Source: Agrilactobacillus fermenti (GTDB lineage: Bacteria; Bacillota; Bacilli; Lactobacillales; Lactobacillaceae). Taken from it: 64,000 nucleotides of DNA. The stretch covers positions 1 to 64,000 of the forward strand of contig NZ_JACGCJ010000003.1 in NCBI RefSeq assembly GCF_021030645.1, given 5' to 3'. Under the pieces are notes generated by a model. It was not told where the DNA came from and did not search any database. It saw only the letters and a list, made by a program, of their open reading frames with translations. Positions 46,463-55,248 of the stretch are shown one piece after another. Every line of letters begins with the position of its first letter. The stretch's first letter is position 1. The position numbers were made by a program, and so were the translations under genes.

Positions 46463-48449
46463 ACTTATTTTCTGTTGTCTTCGAATTAAGCTTGTAACGA
46501 GTTTTCAGTAATTCGTCACCCGTTTGGACCACCGCTTGATCAGTGTATGTTATGGTTTGAATTTGACTCGTTTTTGTTAGTAAAACAATCACATCATCTT
46601 TGTACCCACTTTGTTCAATCTTATCCCGGTCAAATTCTATTAATAAGTCACCTTTTTTAAAAGTCTGCAGCTCATCGAAATGAGTGATGAAGCCTTGTCC
46701 TCGCATATTAACAGTCCCTAAGCCTATGTGAATTAAAATTTCTAGGCCATTACTGGCACGGAGGCCAATCACCTGTTTGGTTGTAAACAATAGGAGTAAA
46801 CGACCGTCAAAAGGCGCATAAATTTTACCTTCTGTTGGTTTGATACCAATACCTTTGCCAACAATACCAGTATGATTCATCTCGTCAGTAATGTTGCTAA
46901 GCTTTTCAACAACACCACTAACAGGGGCACAAACAGTCGTCTCAATGGTGGTTGGTGTAACTGAGACGATTGGGCCCTCTTTACTGCTTACTTCAGTGAT
47001 ACCTTCATTAGCCAATTTATTTTGCAATTCGATAACAATTTCAGCATGACGTTTTTCAGAAACTTTTACTTTTAATACATAAATAATTAGTGCCAATATG
47101 TGTAGTAACAAGCCAGCCCAGAAAGCAACTAACTTGAATAAGGAAATTCCACTAGATGTCATGGAAGCTGCCGTCGCAGTACCAGTCATGCCAGCGGCTA
47201 CAGCAACCAAACCAATGATCTCAGTGCTGATGGCACTGGATAATTTGTCCAACATGGGCCGGATTGCTAGAGTAACTGCTTCATTACGCGTACCGTTTTT
47301 CAATTGACCATATTCAATAGTGTCGGTTAGAGTTAAGATGACTGCCATGAAGATGAATCCTTGAGGGACGTAATATAAGACCATAGCGGTGATAACCATT
47401 GGCAAACTGTCTGTGGAGATGATTAAAAGAACATACGCTAATATCATACTGCACATACTGACAGCATAGATGGTTTTGCGGCTAACCCATTTATTGATAA
47501 CTGGGAAAAGTGGTGAGGTAAAAAAGCCAGCAATGGTTGGAATCGCTCCGGTTATCCAAAATAGATCGGGGCGGCCTACGACATATTTGAACATGTAAAA
47601 CATTAAACCTGCCGTCGCAGCATTTCCAAAGCCGTATACTAAATAGGGTAATGCAGTCCATAACATCTGATCATTATGGGTTAGCGCATGGACGAGTTCT
47701 TTAAGACTTGTTTTTTTCTTAGTGATTTGACGAACGGCACTTTGTTTTTCGTGAGTACCAAAAGCAACAGTTAATGAGAAGATAATCGCCGCAGCGGCAA
47801 TGATTATTGCAAAAACAGTCCAACCTGGTTGGCCTTCATTACTTTTACCTGTAAACAAAAAGGTAAAATAAGTTACAATCGGAACAATAATCATTGTGAC
47901 AATGTTTTGGCCAAAGCTAGTAAAGTTGGCTGCAGCGGTGTAGAGGGAACGTTCACGACTATCTTCAGTTAAGGCTGGCACCATGCCCCAATATGAAACA
48001 TCCCGAAAAGAGTAAAATATATCAAAGGCAATAAAAGTAATGATAAAAAGTATGGTAAATAGGGTAAAGTTTACTCGAGACAAGCCAAAAATACCTGTAA
48101 ATAAAACAACAAGTAGAATTGAAGAAGCAATCCCAGCACCGATTAACCAAGGTTTAAATTTACCGATTCTGGTATTGGTATTGTCGACGATATTACCAAT
48201 GATCGGATCAAAAAATATTTCAGCAACCCGAATAATGGCGATTAATGTGGTAATCATAGCAATTAATTTGTTTGTTTCGGCTTTAGATACGCCAGTGAAC
48301 ATAGCGCTGGTAATATATAACATGAAGTAAGTACCAAAGGTCATATAAACAGCTGAGCCACCAATATTCCCAGAAGCAAAAGCGATTAATGAACTGAGTT
48401 TACTAAATTTTTTCTTCTTTGAAGTATGTTGAGTTGTTGTATCCAACAA
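46455..48449 (-). CDS. lacS: Lactose permease with C-terminal EIIA domain
   Basis: 664 residues. A 12-helix GPH-family sugar:cation carrier (residues 20-480) fused to a PTS EIIA(Glc)-like domain. His574 in EILIHIGLG is the HPr-phosphorylated residue. The usual second active-site histidine is Gln in TTKQVIGLRA. Starts with TTG; GGGGG lies before two adjacent TTG codons (48449 and 48446). Imports lactose in exchange with galactose or with protons. A cre-like sequence with one extra base lies near 48474-48488. Confidence 0.92.
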   Translation of the reverse strand: MLDTTTQHTSKKKKFSKLSSLIAFASGNIGGSAVYMTFGTYFMLYITSAMFTGVSKAETNKLIAMITTLIAIIRVAEIFFDPIIGNIVDNTNTRIGKFKPWLIGAGIASSILLVVLFTGIFGLSRVNFTLFTILFIITFIAFDIFYSFRDVSYWGMVPALTEDSRERSLYTAAANFTSFGQNIVTMIIVPIVTYFTFLFTGKSNEGQPGWTVFAIIIAAAAIIFSLTVAFGTHEKQSAVRQITKKKTSLKELVHALTHNDQMLWTALPYLVYGFGNAATAGLMFYMFKYVVGRPDLFWITGAIPTIAGFFTSPLFPVINKWVSRKTIYAVSMCSMILAYVLLIISTDSLPMVITAMVLYYVPQGFIFMAVILTLTDTIEYGQLKNGTRNEAVTLAIRPMLDKLSSAISTEIIGLVAVAAGMTGTATAASMTSSGISLFKLVAFWAGLLLHILALIIYVLKVKVSEKRHAEIVIELQNKLANEGITEVSSKEGPIVSVTPTTIETTVCAPVSGVVEKLSNITDEMNHTGIVGKGIGIKPTEGKIYAPFDGRLLLLFTTKQVIGLRASNGLEILIHIGLGTVNMRGQGFITHFDELQTFKKGDLLIEFDRDKIEQSGYKDDVIVLLTKTSQIQTITYTDQAVVQTGDELLKTRYKLNSKTTENKFK

Positions 48450-48711
48450 AAAGCCCCCTTATATATAATGACCTGTAAAACGCTGTCATTATTTGTGACA
48501 CTCAAACTATGAATTTATTAAATTGTCAGTCTATACTTTTTAAGCAGCCTATTGATTGATAAAGGACACAGAAAGCCTGTGTTTGTAGCATTTCACGATG
48601 CATCGTTGTTTTTAGTATAGAATGAAAGGGGTTTTATAAATGAGATTATTTGGTTATAAAATATGTACTTTTGACCTTTTTACTGCTACATATGAAATCA
48701 TTTTTGATTAA

Positions 48712-48777
48712 CAGATGGTAAAGTATGTTTATGGGTTATTAATTATTTTTGGGATCATTTTGTTTGTTTGCGTGTGA
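48712..48777 (+). pseudogene. Remnant of a TauE/SafE gene 3' end
   Basis: Encodes QMVKYVYGLLIIFGIILFVC and matches QMVKYIYGLLIVFGLILFVR at the end of the gene at 41800. Similarity continues about 25 bases past the stop. The remainder of this second copy is missing. The surrounding gap, 48450-48894, otherwise holds only the lacS upstream region. Confidence 0.75.
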
Positions 48778-48788
48778 GGTTAGTAGAG

Positions 48789-48815
48789 CAGTTGTCAATT
48801 GACGGCTGTTTTTTT
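48789..48815 (+). terminator. Terminator after the TauE remnant
   Basis: CAGTTGTC (48789-48796) pairs with GACGGCTG (48801-48808, two G-T pairs), four-base loop, and seven T. Confidence 0.75.
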
Positions 48816-48894
48816 GTGCTACAATCGAGTTGAAAAGTTGAAAAAAATATATTCAAATGATGTCAATTGATAACCAATAAAGAAGCGATTAATT

Positions 48895-49122
48895 ATGGGC
48901 GAATTAATATTAATTGGGATAGCACTCTTATTTCTTGTAATTGGGTTTAAAATTTATCATGGTAAATGGTTACATCTTCTTGCTGGCAATACATTTGGTG
49001 ATGCTGATGAGTATTTACGTACGAATAAAAAATATCGTTGGTTTGGAATTGGTATGCTGATCGTAGGTTTAGCGGCATTAATCATTTCAGTCATACTTTT
49101 TATCATATTTGGATTCAGATAG
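48895..49122 (+). CDS. Small membrane protein, DUF3784-like
   Basis: 75 residues, two helices separated by LLAGNTFGDADEYLRTNKKY. The layout recalls DUF3784 proteins of unknown function in Firmicutes. A weak AAAGAAG site precedes the ATG. Function unknown. Confidence 0.55.
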   Translation: MGELILIGIALLFLVIGFKIYHGKWLHLLAGNTFGDADEYLRTNKKYRWFGIGMLIVGLAALIISVILFIIFGFR

Positions 49123-49166
49123 TATGCGAGTGATAGCCGTATGATATTTTATTAAGTTTACAATAA

Positions 49167-49194
49167 TTGAAAACGATTACTTTTGTGCTAGAAT
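49167..49194 (+). promoter_or_regulatory. fdh promoter with overlapping cre-like site
   Basis: TTGAAA (49167-49172), 16-base spacer, TAGAAT (49189-49194) with a TG extension. TGAAAACGATTACT (49168-49181) matches the CcpA consensus at 13 of 14 positions and overlaps the -35 box, implying glucose repression. Confidence 0.65.
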
Positions 49195-49236
49195 TTAGGT
49201 GTATCTTGATACAGCTAGTCAAAGGGGGATCGTTTT

Positions 49237-50433
49237 ATGACAAAAGTATTAGCAGTTTTATATCCAGATCCTGTAACGGGTTTTCCGCCAAAATATGTGC
49301 GGGACGATATTCCCAAGATTACCCATTATCCAGATGGATCATCAGTACCCACACCAGAAAATATTGATTTTAAGCCTGGTGAACTGTTGGGCAGTGTTTC
49401 CGGTGGGTTAGGTTTAAGAAAATATTTGGAATCTCAAGGCATCGAATATGTGGTCACTTCGGACAAAGAAGGACCAGATTCGGTTTTTGAAAAAGAGCTG
49501 CCGACAGCTGATGTCGTGATTTCACAGCCATTTTGGCCAGCGTACTTAACCGCTGAACGCCTGGATAAGGCTAAAAATTTAAAGTTGGCGATCACCGCTG
49601 GAATCGGGTCGGATCATGTGGACTTAAACGCAGCCAATGAGCACAATGTAACTGTGGCTGAAGTGACTTATAGCAATAGTATCAGTGTCGCTGAAGCTGA
49701 AGTGATGCAATTATTGGCGTTAGTACGTAACTTTATCCCTGCGCATGATATCGTGCGTGATGGCGGGTGGAATATTGCTGATGCCGCTTCACGGGCTTAT
49801 GATATCGAAGGCATGACGGTTGGTGTGATTGGCGCTGGCCGAATTGGTCGCGCTGTTTTGGAACGGCTAAAACCTTTTGGTGTAAAGTTAGTTTATAACC
49901 AGCGGCATCAGTTACCAGCAGACGTTGAACAAAGTTTAGGTTTAACTTATTATCCTGATGTGCATGAAATGGTTAAGATCGTTGATGCAGCTGTCTTGGC
50001 GGTACCGCTACATGCCCAAACTTACCATTTATTTAATGATGACGTCATCAATACGATGAAACGTGGCGCCTACATTGTGAACAATAGCCGTGGTGAAGAA
50101 GTTGATCGCGACGCCATTGTGCGGGCATTGAAATCTGGACAGTTAGGTGGTTATTCTGGCGACGTCTGGTATCCACAACCTGCACCTAAAGACCATCCTT
50201 GGCGGACAATGCCTAACGAGGCAATGACCCCACATATGTCTGGGACGACCTTGTCAGCGCAGGCTCGTTATGCTGCTGGAACGCGGGAGATTTTAGAAGC
50301 CTTTTTAGAAAACAAACCCATTCGGCCAGAATATCTGATTGCTCAGGACGGCCACTTAGCTGGTACTGGTGCGAAGGTTTATACCGTTCAAAAAGGCCAT
50401 GAAACGCCAGGCAGTGGGCAAAAAGATTCATAA
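49237..50433 (+). CDS. fdh: Formate dehydrogenase, NAD(P)-dependent
   Basis: 398 residues of the metal-independent D-2-hydroxyacid dehydrogenase-type formate dehydrogenases. Asn147, Arg285, Gln314 and His333 align with the catalytic Asn146, Arg284, Gln313 and His332 of the Pseudomonas enzyme. Rossmann motif GVIGAGRIGRAV. The coenzyme position equivalent to Asp221 is Gln222 (VYNQRHQLP), which favours NADP+. Oxidises formate to carbon dioxide. GGGGG precedes the ATG. Single gene. Confidence 0.92.
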   Translation: MTKVLAVLYPDPVTGFPPKYVRDDIPKITHYPDGSSVPTPENIDFKPGELLGSVSGGLGLRKYLESQGIEYVVTSDKEGPDSVFEKELPTADVVISQPFWPAYLTAERLDKAKNLKLAITAGIGSDHVDLNAANEHNVTVAEVTYSNSISVAEAEVMQLLALVRNFIPAHDIVRDGGWNIADAASRAYDIEGMTVGVIGAGRIGRAVLERLKPFGVKLVYNQRHQLPADVEQSLGLTYYPDVHEMVKIVDAAVLAVPLHAQTYHLFNDDVINTMKRGAYIVNNSRGEEVDRDAIVRALKSGQLGGYSGDVWYPQPAPKDHPWRTMPNEAMTPHMSGTTLSAQARYAAGTREILEAFLENKPIRPEYLIAQDGHLAGTGAKVYTVQKGHETPGSGQKDS

Positions 50434-50454
50434 TAGCTTCGGACAAGAACGTGA

Positions 50455-50589
50455 TATAAAAAATGCCGATCGCCTTAATGCTTACGGAATTCATGGTTAG
50501 GCGATAAGCATATAGCGTGCATTTGAAATTAAGCTATTTGTAACTAATAGAAGTCGGAGACAAGATGTTAGTTTTGTCCCGACTTTTTA
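50455..50589 (+). repeat. Degenerate structured repeat ending in a terminator hairpin
   Basis: Contains ATGCTTA ... GGTTAGGCGATAAGCAT and CGTGCATTTGA, reminiscent of the conserved 3' half of the repeats at 31849 and 32686, then AAGTCGG-GACAA (50551-50563) with TTGTC-CCGACTT (50574-50585) and a short T-run, which acts as the fdh terminator. CGCCTTAA/TTAGGCG and ATGCTTA/TAAGCAT could also form a pseudoknot. Homology to the family is tentative. Confidence 0.45.
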
Positions 50590-50720
50590 TATGCAGCTAT
50601 ACAGAATTTTATTTTAAAGAAGGTCTTAATTGTTTTAAAAAAGCTAACGTCTTACACTTAGCTTAGAAGCAGGTTAATGAAAGAGCTCACAAGACTCAAT
50701 TTGACTGTGAGGTAGTCGTT

Positions 50721-52541
50721 ATGAGTTTAGGTCTGTGGCTAAAATATAAATGGCGAAACGATTATCGATCTGTTTGGCAGAATTTTCATTTAATGACACT
50801 TACGGATCAGTCCAAATATTTCAACTTATATCGATTAGGCTTGCGGATAGTTGGGCTGGGTGTTTCATGGTTACTCGGCTTTGGCTTCATGTTTTTAGAA
50901 CATCAAATTTTACAATTCACAATATTTACCAGCTGGATCGGCTATTTTACGATTTTTTATATTTTGACACCTTACTTTGAGCGTCAAATTGCTTATCAGC
51001 AAATTAGTGATAATGAATTAAATTTTTTAAAGTCGCTTTTAAAACTGTCCAAAGTTCAAGGCGAGTATTTACGCTTGATTTACTTTATTGAGTACGCACT
51101 CTTTAACACCTTTCTTAGTGAGCTGCTGACAATTGTTGGCGCAAGTATGGCTTTGAAAACGCCCGTGTTTGTCACGATTTTGATTGCCATTCAAGGCATT
51201 CTTTTCCATTTTATTTTACTGTTCTTCTTTATGATGGTTCATGAAATTGCCGTATTCGTAAACGTTAAACATTTTTGGCTAAGATATGGTATTTTCGGCC
51301 TAGGCTTTGTTTTACTTGTGTTAGTTATCAAAATCAGCTCGTTTATTGCTAAAAATATTGAGCCGTTTATTACAAATAACAGGCTTCATTTTGCTGGTGC
51401 TGTCAAAGCGCTGCTGTTAAGTGGACAATCAGTTGTTATAGCTGTTAATGCTTGGTATCCTGGCGCTCTTGTAATTCGAAATGCTTTCGAACCAAATCTA
51501 GTTGATAGTTTCAAGATTTTAGTTTTCTTGTTGGTAATAGTCAGTCTTAGCTATGTCTTAGCAAACCAGGTAAGTAGCTACAAACAACGAAATTTTGTGA
51601 TCGCAAATCAGCCCATATTTTTAGATCGGTGGCTACTCAACCGATTTAAAACTGTCCAAAACACATTGTTTTATGTTTACTTGAAGGAAATGTTTATAGG
51701 CAAGCTTGGCGCGCGGCGCAGGTATATGCTTAAAACGCTCTTGTTAATGACCGGTATGTTTATGATGACGCACAGTATGGCGAGTTTATCGGGAAAACTG
51801 GTTTTTACTTTTATAACAATTACTGGACTATTAATTTGGAATCATAAAGATACTTATGTGGAACAAATCCTCGGATTTAATGCGCCTGAAATTTTACTGC
51901 TGGCCAATGTTTCCAACTTCACTTTTCTTTTAAATAAAGTCATTGCCGGGATAATCGTACGTTATTTTGAAGTTATAAGTATAGTTGCTTTTGTGGTGGG
52001 CTTGTTGCCAAGTGCTTCGATTATTTTAATTATGATAACTTTGGCGTTGATCATGATGCTGGGGCAGTTAGGTACTCAAATCTTAACTAGTCCGTATTTA
52101 CAAGTACTGCCATCAAATAATCAATGCATAAATCGGGATATCTCCCGCATTCGCAGTCGAATTAGTCAGCTTATAAGACTACCGATTATGTTTAGTATGG
52201 TTTTAGCATTGAGTCAATTCCAGTCCCTGACGCAACCGATATTTTTGGGCGCCATTGGATTGTTTTTGCTTATCAGTGATGCAATAATCATTGTATTTTT
52301 AATGATTAATAAATATCTGAATTTATCTCATCGACACATGATTTTATTTGGTGTTTTAAGTTTGGGCGGTGCGATGGTACTGGCTTTAAACCAAGTACAA
52401 TTATTTCAAAATCAAAACGGGGTGGGGCTGGTCTTGGTTAGCCTTTATTTGATCAGACTTTATTCGTTACTTTGGACGTTAAGCCGACAGGGACACTTCC
52501 CAGTAATTATGGCGCGGAATTTGAGCAGAAAAAGGAAGTAG
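50721..52541 (+). CDS. Large ABC exporter permease of unknown substrate
   Basis: 606 residues with about 14 hydrophobic segments and no recognisable enzymatic domain. Starts SLGLWLKYKWRNDYRSVWQN. The immediately following gene encodes an ABC ATPase, so it is a permease of ABC-2 type. I do not recognise a close characterised homologue; size is double that of common ABC-2 permeases. GAGGTAG precedes the ATG. Confidence 0.7.
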   Translation: MSLGLWLKYKWRNDYRSVWQNFHLMTLTDQSKYFNLYRLGLRIVGLGVSWLLGFGFMFLEHQILQFTIFTSWIGYFTIFYILTPYFERQIAYQQISDNELNFLKSLLKLSKVQGEYLRLIYFIEYALFNTFLSELLTIVGASMALKTPVFVTILIAIQGILFHFILLFFFMMVHEIAVFVNVKHFWLRYGIFGLGFVLLVLVIKISSFIAKNIEPFITNNRLHFAGAVKALLLSGQSVVIAVNAWYPGALVIRNAFEPNLVDSFKILVFLLVIVSLSYVLANQVSSYKQRNFVIANQPIFLDRWLLNRFKTVQNTLFYVYLKEMFIGKLGARRRYMLKTLLLMTGMFMMTHSMASLSGKLVFTFITITGLLIWNHKDTYVEQILGFNAPEILLLANVSNFTFLLNKVIAGIIVRYFEVISIVAFVVGLLPSASIILIMITLALIMMLGQLGTQILTSPYLQVLPSNNQCINRDISRIRSRISQLIRLPIMFSMVLALSQFQSLTQPIFLGAIGLFLLISDAIIIVFLMINKYLNLSHRHMILFGVLSLGGAMVLALNQVQLFQNQNGVGLVLVSLYLIRLYSLLWTLSRQGHFPVIMARNLSRKRK

Positions 52542-52550
52542 GTGACGATT

Positions 52551-53159
52551 ATGATTCGCTTAGAAGCCGTTTCCTTGACGTTAGGCCATACAAAAATCTT
52601 AAATCGCTGTAGTTGGTCTTTCCCGGATACAGGTCTATTTCTATTGAATGGGCCTAACGGTATTGGCAAGACAACGTTATTTAGATTACTAATGCAAGAC
52701 GTGGTGGCTGACACTGGTAAAATTATTTTTACAAATACTAGCAATGATATTTATCTAGTACCGCATGAGCCATTCATATATCAGCAGCTAACGGGTAAAG
52801 AATTTTTAGAATTGATTTATAAGGTACGGCATCAGCCCGCAAAGTATCAGACCAATATTTGGCAGTTGTGTCAACAAGTTCATTTGAGCCGATTTTTAGA
52901 TGATCAAATAAGGACTTATTCACAAGGCATGATCAAAAAACTGGCCCTAATTGCGGCCATTGCGGCCAATGCACAGGTGTTATTGTTAGATGAGGTCTTT
53001 AGTGGCATAGATAGCACTTCGATTCCGGTCTTTGTAGATCAGTTGAACCAGTTGAAATTGACACATCTTATTATTTTAGTGACCCATCAAGCAACCATAC
53101 TTCAGCTGATCTCAGCACCACGATTGACAATTAAGGACGGCCAACTAAGTGATGGTTGA
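52551..53159 (+). CDS. ABC transporter ATPase, partner of the large permease
   Basis: 202 residues. Walker A NGPNGIGKTT, a degenerate signature TYSQGMIKKLALI, Walker B VLLLDEVFSGID. Lacks any extra C-terminal domain. ATG at 52551 follows AGGTGA; a GTG at 52542 is possible. Ten bases from the permease gene. Exporter or immunity function inferred from type only. Confidence 0.85.
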   Translation: MIRLEAVSLTLGHTKILNRCSWSFPDTGLFLLNGPNGIGKTTLFRLLMQDVVADTGKIIFTNTSNDIYLVPHEPFIYQQLTGKEFLELIYKVRHQPAKYQTNIWQLCQQVHLSRFLDDQIRTYSQGMIKKLALIAAIAANAQVLLLDEVFSGIDSTSIPVFVDQLNQLKLTHLIILVTHQATILQLISAPRLTIKDGQLSDG

Positions 53160-53307
53160 AAATCCTTGTGTCACACTCAGCTAAAAATATAATAAAAGGC
53201 CAAGTGAATTGCGGTGTCTAAATTTAAATTGTGTGTAAAGCGACGCAATAAGATCAAAATAATTGTCGTGACCAGCAGAAAAGCCACCTATCCGTTATAT
53301 CTAAAAA

Positions 53308-54504
53308 TTATGGCACCTTGAGGTGATCGTAATAGGTCAAGTGGTGCTGGACGAGATGCCAGACCAAAAAGATACCAAGCCAAACGAACATAATGGTACT
53401 AAGGGCAATGATAAACAGATGCATATAAGAAAAGTGTTCGATAATGATGCCACCTAATAAGGGTCCTAATGCCCGGCCAGCAGCACCGAAAGCGTTTAGC
53501 AGACCCTGATATTTTCCCTTACTGGCCGTGGGTGTCAGTAAGTTAACAAGTGCTGGAATGGCTGGAAAGGCAGTGGCTTCCCCAATGGTCAAAATAATCA
53601 TGGCGAGTACAAAACTTGAATAACCCTTGGCAAAAATCAAACTGCCGAAGGAAAGGGCAACCATAAAGATACCGAATTCGATTTGGATAAATAAATTTTG
53701 AAAATGATGGCCTAGCCAATTTAGCAGTAATTGAATGATGACGATCAAGCCAGCGTTTAACGTCCACAACAAACTGTATTTACTTAATGGAATATGTAAT
53801 GTCGTCATATAAACCGAAAGATTTGAGACCCATTGTTGGTACATGATCCAAATCAACAGCAATGCAATCAAAAAGGTTAGCACCAACCAGTGATTCCCCT
53901 TGGGCAAGGCTACAACTGGTTTTTTTGTATTGGACTTAGCATGATGTCGCTGTATATGCGCGATGGGGCGATAAGTGATGGCGACAATTAAGTAGAAAAA
54001 AATAAAAAGGACCAAGGCAATGATGAATAACCAGGTCACCCCAAAGCTATAAACGTAGCCGACCAATGAGGCACCTAGGACGGCCCCAAGATTTTGGGCA
54101 AAATAAAGCATATTAAATACATAACGGCCATCATGGTTATGAATACTGGTTCCAATCGCATTGACTAGCGTCAGGTTCCAGCCTTGACCTAAACCTAATG
54201 TAAAAAGTAATACCCCAAAAATAGGCCAGTTATGCCAAAAGACTAAGGCTAATAAGCTGGACATCGTCAGTAAAATACCACTTAGAAGCAAGCGATAAGG
54301 GTTGTAATGATCATAAAGATAACCGCCAAGGTAATCACCAATCACACTTGCCAAAGAATTAAAGAGTAGTACAAGACCCACCAGAGTTAAGTTGATGCCT
54401 AGGCGATTATGGAGGTAAACGCTGGTTAGTGGCCAGATAAAACTCATACCCGTACTACTCAAAAGGGCGCCTGCTAGTAACCAGGGTAATTTGATTTCTC
54501 GCAC
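53308..54504 (-). CDS. Major facilitator superfamily transporter
   Basis: 398 residues, 12 helices with a central basic loop (HIQRHHAKSNTKKP). The loop between helices 2 and 3, GGYLYDHYNPYRLL, is a motif A variant. Resembles drug or unknown-solute exporters such as YttB. Single gene; no adjacent regulator. The 150-base gap downstream holds one 36-codon open frame only. Confidence 0.82.
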   Translation of the reverse strand: MREIKLPWLLAGALLSSTGMSFIWPLTSVYLHNRLGINLTLVGLVLLFNSLASVIGDYLGGYLYDHYNPYRLLLSGILLTMSSLLALVFWHNWPIFGVLLFTLGLGQGWNLTLVNAIGTSIHNHDGRYVFNMLYFAQNLGAVLGASLVGYVYSFGVTWLFIIALVLFIFFYLIVAITYRPIAHIQRHHAKSNTKKPVVALPKGNHWLVLTFLIALLLIWIMYQQWVSNLSVYMTTLHIPLSKYSLLWTLNAGLIVIIQLLLNWLGHHFQNLFIQIEFGIFMVALSFGSLIFAKGYSSFVLAMIILTIGEATAFPAIPALVNLLTPTASKGKYQGLLNAFGAAGRALGPLLGGIIIEHFSYMHLFIIALSTIMFVWLGIFLVWHLVQHHLTYYDHLKVP

Positions 54505-54735
54505 AACCTCATACCTTTCTAATTAATTTACCATCTATTATAGGCGCTTAAGTATCCGTGTGCGACAACAGAATGAAACCGAAAACGCTTCAATTAATTC
54601 TTGAAACGCAGTTCAACCGTAAATAGGCGTAATAACGTAATAAATAGCTTATTGAAAAATTTCGATGGCAATTTTATTAGAAACGTGTAGAATGAGCACT
54701 GAAAAATCAAGTTTATGAATTATGAGGTGATTATA

Positions 54736-55068
54736 ATGTGGTTATATCGTAGTGTTGCTGTCTTTCTAGTCGTTGTCATGTTCTTTCGCTTGATACATAC
54801 GCCCAAATATCATGATAGTGGACATAATCATGTTGGATTCCGAACACCAGCGGCGCAAGCAGATCCTAGAAGCTGGTTGATCGCTCAAAAATTTAGTGCC
54901 GCTTATGGTTTATTAACGAATTTGGCTCTGGTTGCGTTGTTCTTTTGGAATCGGCAAATGACTTTGAAACTAGCCGGTTGGTTGGTTCTTTTTTCAGTAG
55001 GCTCTTTATTCATTTTAACGGAAATTGTGGTCCGTTTAGCCAAGCATATGCGTCAATCTCAGGTGTAG
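54736..55068 (+). CDS. SdpI-like small membrane protein
   Basis: 110 residues, three helices. GFRTPAAQADPRSWLIAQKF recalls the conserved loop of SdpI family immunity proteins. The ATG at 54736 follows GAGGTG by 6 bases; an ATG at 54715 would add seven residues. Three bases from the next small gene. Confidence 0.6.
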   Translation: MWLYRSVAVFLVVVMFFRLIHTPKYHDSGHNHVGFRTPAAQADPRSWLIAQKFSAAYGLLTNLALVALFFWNRQMTLKLAGWLVLFSVGSLFILTEIVVRLAKHMRQSQV

Positions 55069-55071
55069 CCT

Positions 55072-55245
55072 ATGAAAAAACAAAAAACGCCTTTATGGAT
55101 TCCCAAACATTTTGGCTTTGGGATTCAGTTGAATCCGGATAATCCATTGGGCCGTAAATTACGGAAAATTATTTTGATCAGCGTGATTGCCTTTTTAGTT
55201 GTGGCATTTTCTATCGCTTTTTACCAGCAAAGTCAGGGATATTGA
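55072..55245 (+). CDS. DUF5808-like small membrane protein
   Basis: 57 residues read directly: MKKQKTPLWIPKHFGFGIQL then NPDNPLGRKLRK and one helix. The PLWIPKHFGFGIQLNPDNP stretch fits DUF5808, usually found fused to SdpI/DUF1648 membrane proteins. Three bases follow the SdpI-like stop, so both are cotranscribed. Ends 3 bases before the convergent MFS gene. Confidence 0.6.
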   Translation: MKKQKTPLWIPKHFGFGIQLNPDNPLGRKLRKIILISVIAFLVVAFSIAFYQQSQGY

Positions 55246-55248
55246 ATA

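Noticed and set aside
48474-48488. cre-like sequence upstream of lacS (TGTAAAACGCTGTCA)
   Set aside because: It needs one extra base to fit the CcpA consensus, so I do not annotate it as a site, though glucose control of lacS is plausible.
53177-53287. 36-codon minus-strand frame (GTG start) after an MFS gene, encoding a hydrophobic helix
   Set aside because: Only a weak binding site and no known family; could be a small membrane peptide but the support is too thin to annotate.
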